From: an uncultured Alphaproteobacteria bacterium
GTDB taxonomy: Bacteria > Pseudomonadota > Alphaproteobacteria > Micropepsales > Micropepsaceae
Assembly (NCBI GenBank): GCA_937942205.1
Contig: CALDFO010000205.1
Span: 1 to 9,765, forward strand
DNA: 9,765 nucleotides
Reading direction: 5' to 3'
In this document: piece after piece, positions 6,137 through 9,765 of the stretch
Layout of the letters: every line of letters begins with the position of its first letter
Position numbering within the stretch: position 1 is the first letter of the stretch
The notes under the pieces: model-generated
The model's database searches: none
Told to the model about the DNA's origin: nothing
What the model saw: the letters and a program-made list of their open reading frames with translations, nothing else
Position numbers and translations under genes: made by a program

Positions 6137-9100
6137 AATCCGCCGCGAAGCGTATGCCGACGACGAAATAGCGCCCGATGCGGTCGGTGAAGGACGCCAC
6201 CGGATACTGCATACCGGGATTGTTGGTGAAAGCGCAGCAGTTGCCGCCGAACTGGTTGAACAGATTGTTGATGTTCAGGAACGCCTGGCTGGGTACGCCG
6301 AAGGCTTTCATATCATAGGTCAGGTTGATGTCGGTCTGCCAATAGGGCGGGATCGCGTTGGCGGCGATCAGGGTCGGATTGCCGCTGAGATGGAATGATC
6401 CGTAATAGCGTTCCAGCACCGTTATGCCAAACGGCTCCTGCACATAGCCGGCTTGCAGGCTGACGCGGTCCTTGGGCGTCTGGGAGGTGCCCGCGGCATT
6501 GATGATGGTCGCGCCCGGCAGGGTCTGGGACTTCAGCGTCGGCTGATGCGACCACATCAGGTGCAGGTTGAGGACCCCGGCGAGCGGATCTGAGGCGCGG
6601 CCGAGATCGGCTTCATAGTCCAGCGCGATATTCACGCCTTCGGCATAGGTCAAGGCAACATTCTGTTTAACGTTGTAGTTCCGAGTCGGATAATTGGCCG
6701 GCGTGGTATTGGTGATGGGCAGCGGGCGCACCACGAGATTGCAAAGCGGTGACGTGCCGCCCGATGCGATACAGACCTGCTCGGTCTGCGGTGCCGCGCC
6801 ACTGACGACGGTAATCGCGTTGTCGATGACCGCGTGATAATAGTCCAGCGCGGCAGTGACATTGGGCAGCCAGCGCGGCTGCCAGGCGATGCCGGCGGTG
6901 GTGTTATGCGCCACCTCGGGCACCAGCTTCGGATTGCCGCCGGTGATATTCACCACCGAACCACCGGTATTGGTCAGATAGTCCACCAGGCCGGAGATGT
7001 TGCCGGTCTGATTCTGGAACAGGTCATAAAGCGTTGGCGCACGGATGTCGCGCGAACGGGTCGCGCGCAGGCGGATGTCGTCCGTCACCTGCCAGTCCAA
7101 CCCGGCTCTCCAGGTTTGCACCTGACCCGAGGTGCTGTAGGTGGTTGCGCGCCCCGCGCCATTGACCGACAGCGCCTGGACCAGCGGCAGGTTCTTGAGC
7201 AGCGGCACGTCCAGTTCGACGTCGCCTTCATAGACCGCGTTGGCCCCATGCATCGGCGCGGTGACGTTCTTGGTCCAGAGCAGGGCGCCCGTCGGCGGCG
7301 TGTTGCCGTCCAGGCCCACCCGCAAATTCCGGATATCGAAGGTGTTGTCGCTGACGCTGGAAGTCTCCACCAGGCTCTGCAGGCGGTATTCGATACCGGC
7401 CGCGATCTTGACCGGGCCGGCCCAGCCCTCAAACAGCGTGCCGGTGATGTTGGCGCCGAAGTCATCCAGGGTATTGATCGACTTCCAGCGCGTCTGGCCG
7501 TTGACATAAGCGATGGCGGCCTGGGAAGGCGCGCCGTGCCCCAGTATGTTCATCGGCACGCAACCTGGATAAGCGCCGGGCGCGGTCAGGGTCACGCGGC
7601 ATACGATGGTCCCTGTCGCCGGATCGGTCACCGCGTCGATGGCGGCATAGAGGCGCTGGGTGTTGACATTTTCGCGGGTGACCTGTTCCACCCGGCCTTC
7701 GCCATGGGTGTAATAGAATTCCCAATTGAAACCGCCGAACATCCTGCCTTGAAGCCCGGTGGAAATGGTCCCGGTGCTGGTATGGTTGGTCAGGTTCAGC
7801 AGGCCGCCAAAGTCTTCATTGTAGCGGTTGAGGTTGAAGCTGGCGGCGCCCGCATTGGTGAGCTGCGCCTGGTAGGCGGGTTTCAGGTAGGGATTGCCGC
7901 TGTAGATGGTCAGAGCGTTGGAGCCGGAGGTCGAAACCAGGTTCTGTTCGTGCGACCAGGTGCGGGTGTGAGAGTAGCCCGTCTGAAGATAGGCGGTGAC
8001 ATTGCCGTTCAGGGTATAGTCCAGCCGGGCGAACGCCTGCGCGGTCTGGAGGGACGGCAGCACGAAAGACGGCTTTTTGTAACCGCCGTCACCGCCCACG
8101 GCGACGCCGTTGGTGCTGGTGGGCGTGCCGGGATCGAACGCCGCCAGCGTGCCGTCCGCTGCGAATTGCAGGCCGGCGAACGGTCCGCTGGTGACGAGCC
8201 CGCCAAAGGGAGCACCGGACAGCCGCGTGTTGGTCACGGTTCGCAGCGGCGCGGCCGCGGCCCCCGAGCCGACCAGCGATGACGTTGCAAGGCCATAAGG
8301 CCTGGGGTCCGCCGGAATGATGTCGCGGTTGAAGAACTCCGCACTCCATTCGAAATGCAGGCGCGCGTCCAGCTTTTCGCCGCCCGCCACGCCCAGACGG
8401 AAGGACTTGGCGTCGCCCCAGGTCGTAAGACCGCCCTGGGCCTGCGCTTTGAGGCCTTCGAACTCTTTGTCGAGAATGAAGTTGACCACACCCGACACGG
8501 CATCCGAGCCATAGACCGCGGACGCGCCGCTGGTGACGATCTCGACCCGGCGGATCAGCATCTGCGGCAGGGTGTTGATATCGACGGTGCCGTCGAAATA
8601 GGTCGAGGTGACGCGATGGCCATCCATCAGCACAAGGGTGCGGATGGGGCCCAGGCCATAGATATCCAGATAGTTGCCCGTCGCCTGATAGCCGCCATCG
8701 GAGGCGCTGTCGCTGCCGCGCACCGGCGCGAAAACCGGCAGTTTGGCCAACCCCGCCGGCAGGCTCTGCGGACTTAATGCCGATAACTGTTGATTGGTCA
8801 GGGCCGTGCCCGGCGTCGGCACATGGATGTCACTTGCGATGCGCGAGCCGGTGACGACGATTTGCTCCATGGGCGGCGGCGACTCGGCCGGAACGATCGG
8901 CGGCGGCGCGATCTTCTGGATCAGAAGTCCGTCATTGCCATCCGACACCACTTCCAGCCCGGTTCCGCGCAACAGCAACGCGACGGCCTGGTGCGCGGGC
9001 AATTGCGTGTCGAGTGCGGGCACGCTGTAGCCGGCCACCACTTCAGGCATGTAGAGGATATTCTTGCCGCTCTGTTGCGCAATGCGCTTCAGTGCTTCCG

Positions 9101-9254
9101 ACAGGGACATGGCGGGTAGCGACAATCTCGCGGGCAGGGTGCCCTGTGCGTGGGCGGTCACGCAGAGCAGCGCCGACCCCAGAAGCAGAAGCACGGCGCA
9201 GCGCACGCTCCGGCGGGGCCTGGCACTGTGGTTTGGCGAGGTCACGCACGCCAT
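6135..9254 (-). CDS. TonB-dependent receptor with N-terminal STN signalling domain (FecA-like transducer)
   Basis: The 1039-aa product has a signal peptide (hydrophobic run 19-31, cut near AHAQG, 34-38). An STN domain at about 41-113 contains LSEALKRIAQQSGKNILY (51-68). A TonB-box-like segment EQIVVTGSRI (130-139) follows, then a plug with TLVLMDGHRV (206-215) and YGSDAVSGVVNFIL (248-261), and a long barrel ending in an aromatic-rich strand. The extra STN domain marks transducer receptors, which pass a ligand signal to a FecR-type inner-membrane regulator. A FecR-like gene lies 28 bp upstream on the same strand, supporting this. The start at 9254 has GGGAG about 11 bases before it, rather long; no better in-frame start is seen. 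The ligand is unknown. The barrel type and surrounding enzymes suggest a carbohydrate or plant/aromatic-derived compound rather than an iron siderophore, an inference only. Confidence 0.95.
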   Translation of the reverse strand: MACVTSPNHSARPRRSVRCAVLLLLGSALLCVTAHAQGTLPARLSLPAMSLSEALKRIAQQSGKNILYMPEVVAGYSVPALDTQLPAHQAVALLLRGTGLEVVSDGNDGLLIQKIAPPPIVPAESPPPMEQIVVTGSRIASDIHVPTPGTALTNQQLSALSPQSLPAGLAKLPVFAPVRGSDSASDGGYQATGNYLDIYGLGPIRTLVLMDGHRVTSTYFDGTVDINTLPQMLIRRVEIVTSGASAVYGSDAVSGVVNFILDKEFEGLKAQAQGGLTTWGDAKSFRLGVAGGEKLDARLHFEWSAEFFNRDIIPADPRPYGLATSSLVGSGAAAAPLRTVTNTRLSGAPFGGLVTSGPFAGLQFAADGTLAAFDPGTPTSTNGVAVGGDGGYKKPSFVLPSLQTAQAFARLDYTLNGNVTAYLQTGYSHTRTWSHEQNLVSTSGSNALTIYSGNPYLKPAYQAQLTNAGAASFNLNRYNEDFGGLLNLTNHTSTGTISTGLQGRMFGGFNWEFYYTHGEGRVEQVTRENVNTQRLYAAIDAVTDPATGTIVCRVTLTAPGAYPGCVPMNILGHGAPSQAAIAYVNGQTRWKSINTLDDFGANITGTLFEGWAGPVKIAAGIEYRLQSLVETSSVSDNTFDIRNLRVGLDGNTPPTGALLWTKNVTAPMHGANAVYEGDVELDVPLLKNLPLVQALSVNGAGRATTYSTSGQVQTWRAGLDWQVTDDIRLRATRSRDIRAPTLYDLFQNQTGNISGLVDYLTNTGGSVVNITGGNPKLVPEVAHNTTAGIAWQPRWLPNVTAALDYYHAVIDNAITVVSGAAPQTEQVCIASGGTSPLCNLVVRPLPITNTTPANYPTRNYNVKQNVALTYAEGVNIALDYEADLGRASDPLAGVLNLHLMWSHQPTLKSQTLPGATIINAAGTSQTPKDRVSLQAGYVQEPFGITVLERYYGSFHLSGNPTLIAANAIPPYWQTDINLTYDMKAFGVPSQAFLNINNLFNQFGGNCCAFTNNPGMQYPVASFTDRIGRYFVVGIRFAAD

Positions 9255-9282
9255 CTGATGCCGTACTCCCGGAGGCGGGATT

Positions 9283-9765
9283 TTATCCCTGCCGCATGCG
9301 TTCGGGATCCATCAGCAACAGCACCTTGTCACCCGACTGCCGCACCCGCAGCGGCAGCAGCCGCGCGACGGAGCGCGCGAAGCCCAGATTGTCGCCCACC
9401 TTGTAGACACCGCTGACGTGAAGATCGGCGATGGCGCCATCGCCCAGCATGAGCTTGATCCCGCTATAGCGGTTCATCTCGGTGATGGCGTCCGCCAGCC
9501 TCTCGTTTTCCAGGATTGCCTGGCCTTTTTGCCAGGCCAGCAACGGCTGAAGGCTTGGCTTGTCCAGCCGCATGTCGCCGGTGGTGGCGACCAGGCGCTG
9601 GCCGGTCTGCAGCACCGTCTTGCGCCCACCGCTTTCCACGGCGGCGTCGCCCGCGATCAGCACGACGGAAATCTTCTCGCCCTCGCGGCGCATGTCGAAT
9701 TCCGATTGCCGCCCCCCCACCGTCTCGCGCGCGCCGGAGACAATGAAGGGGCGCCGGGGATCGGC
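9283..9765 (-). CDS. FecR-like anti-sigma/regulator, C-terminal part (N-terminus outside window)
   Basis: The frame is open from the right edge to a TAA at 9285-9283, giving the last 160 residues. It begins ADPRRPFIVSGARETVGG, the typical FecR beta-domain phrase (usually RPFVV..G...V.ALGT). After that, WQKGQAILENERLADAITEMNRYS and LHVSGVYKVGDN match the FecR C-terminal domain that contacts the STN domain of its receptor. A GTG at 9720 would be an internal start and is not the real one, since the homology clearly extends upstream. FecR proteins span the inner membrane and control an ECF sigma factor through an N-terminal cytoplasmic part. Neither that part nor the sigma factor is visible; both are expected to the right. 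The partner receptor gene follows on the same strand with a 28-bp gap, so they are probably co-transcribed. Confidence 0.9.
   Translation of the reverse strand, partial: ADPRRPFIVSGARETVGGRQSEFDMRREGEKISVVLIAGDAAVESGGRKTVLQTGQRLVATTGDMRLDKPSLQPLLAWQKGQAILENERLADAITEMNRYSGIKLMLGDGAIADLHVSGVYKVGDNLGFARSVARLLPLRVRQSGDKVLLLMDPERMRQG

Noticed and set aside
6834..8282. Plus-strand open frame (482 codons) opposite the TonB-dependent receptor
   Set aside because: It lies wholly within the receptor barrel on the other strand and shows low-complexity Arg/Gly/Ala/His composition with no domain.
9519..9536. Inverted repeat CCTGGC-CTTTTT-GCCAGG resembling a terminator
   Set aside because: It sits inside the FecR-like coding frame at the conserved WQKGQ segment, which explains the sequence; the T run is in the loop and not after the stem.
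9712..9718. Run of seven C in the FecR-like gene, a possible phase-variable tract
   Set aside because: The frame is intact across it with family-like residues on both sides, and seven G/C bases are common in DNA this rich in G+C.

Overview
The window reads as a compact, high-GC accessory locus from a Gram-negative bacterium. Large TonB-dependent receptors, a FecR-type regulator, several exported enzymes and a strong G/C preference at third codon positions suggest an Alphaproteobacterium of the Sphingomonadales/Caulobacterales/Rhizomicrobium kind. That placement is inferred from gene style only; no rRNA or tRNA is present to confirm it. No mobile element, CRISPR array, tRNA or rRNA was seen, and no gene-free stretch exceeds about 140 bases.

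Layout from left to right. (1) At 3-59 (+) lies the last 18 codons of a TonB-dependent receptor, followed by a strong hairpin. (2) At 103-2141 (+) is a two-gene unit overlapping by ATGA: an exported aldose 1-epimerase-like protein and a DapA/KDG-aldolase-family protein with a Tat-like signal. (3) Converging on it, with stop codons sharing one CTAG, is a minus-strand pair at 5085-2138. It encodes a periplasmic PQQ-dependent dehydrogenase of the glucose/quinate dehydrogenase type and an exported metallo-beta-lactamase-fold hydrolase, again overlapping by ATGA. (4) A 138-bp divergent intergenic region separates this pair from an exported bicupin gene at 5224-6111 (+). (5) The bicupin gene converges on a 1039-aa TonB-dependent receptor with an N-terminal STN signalling domain at 9254-6135 (-); a hairpin spans both stop codons. 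(6) Immediately upstream of the receptor is the C-terminal part of a FecR-like anti-sigma regulator that runs off the right edge.

How the parts may work together. The STN receptor and FecR form a FecA/FecR-like surface-signalling pair, so a substrate at the outer membrane could control expression through an ECF sigma factor expected outside the window. All five enzyme-like proteins carry signal peptides. Anomer mutarotation, PQQ-dependent oxidation of a sugar to a lactone, lactone hydrolysis by the MBL-fold protein, and aldolase-type cleavage form a plausible periplasmic oxidative route for a sugar or sugar acid imported by the two related receptors. The chemistry is inferred. Two of the enzymes, the epimerase and the aldolase, lack residues normally conserved in their active sites, so they may have changed substrate or reaction. 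This exported set with altered active sites is the most interesting aspect of the window.
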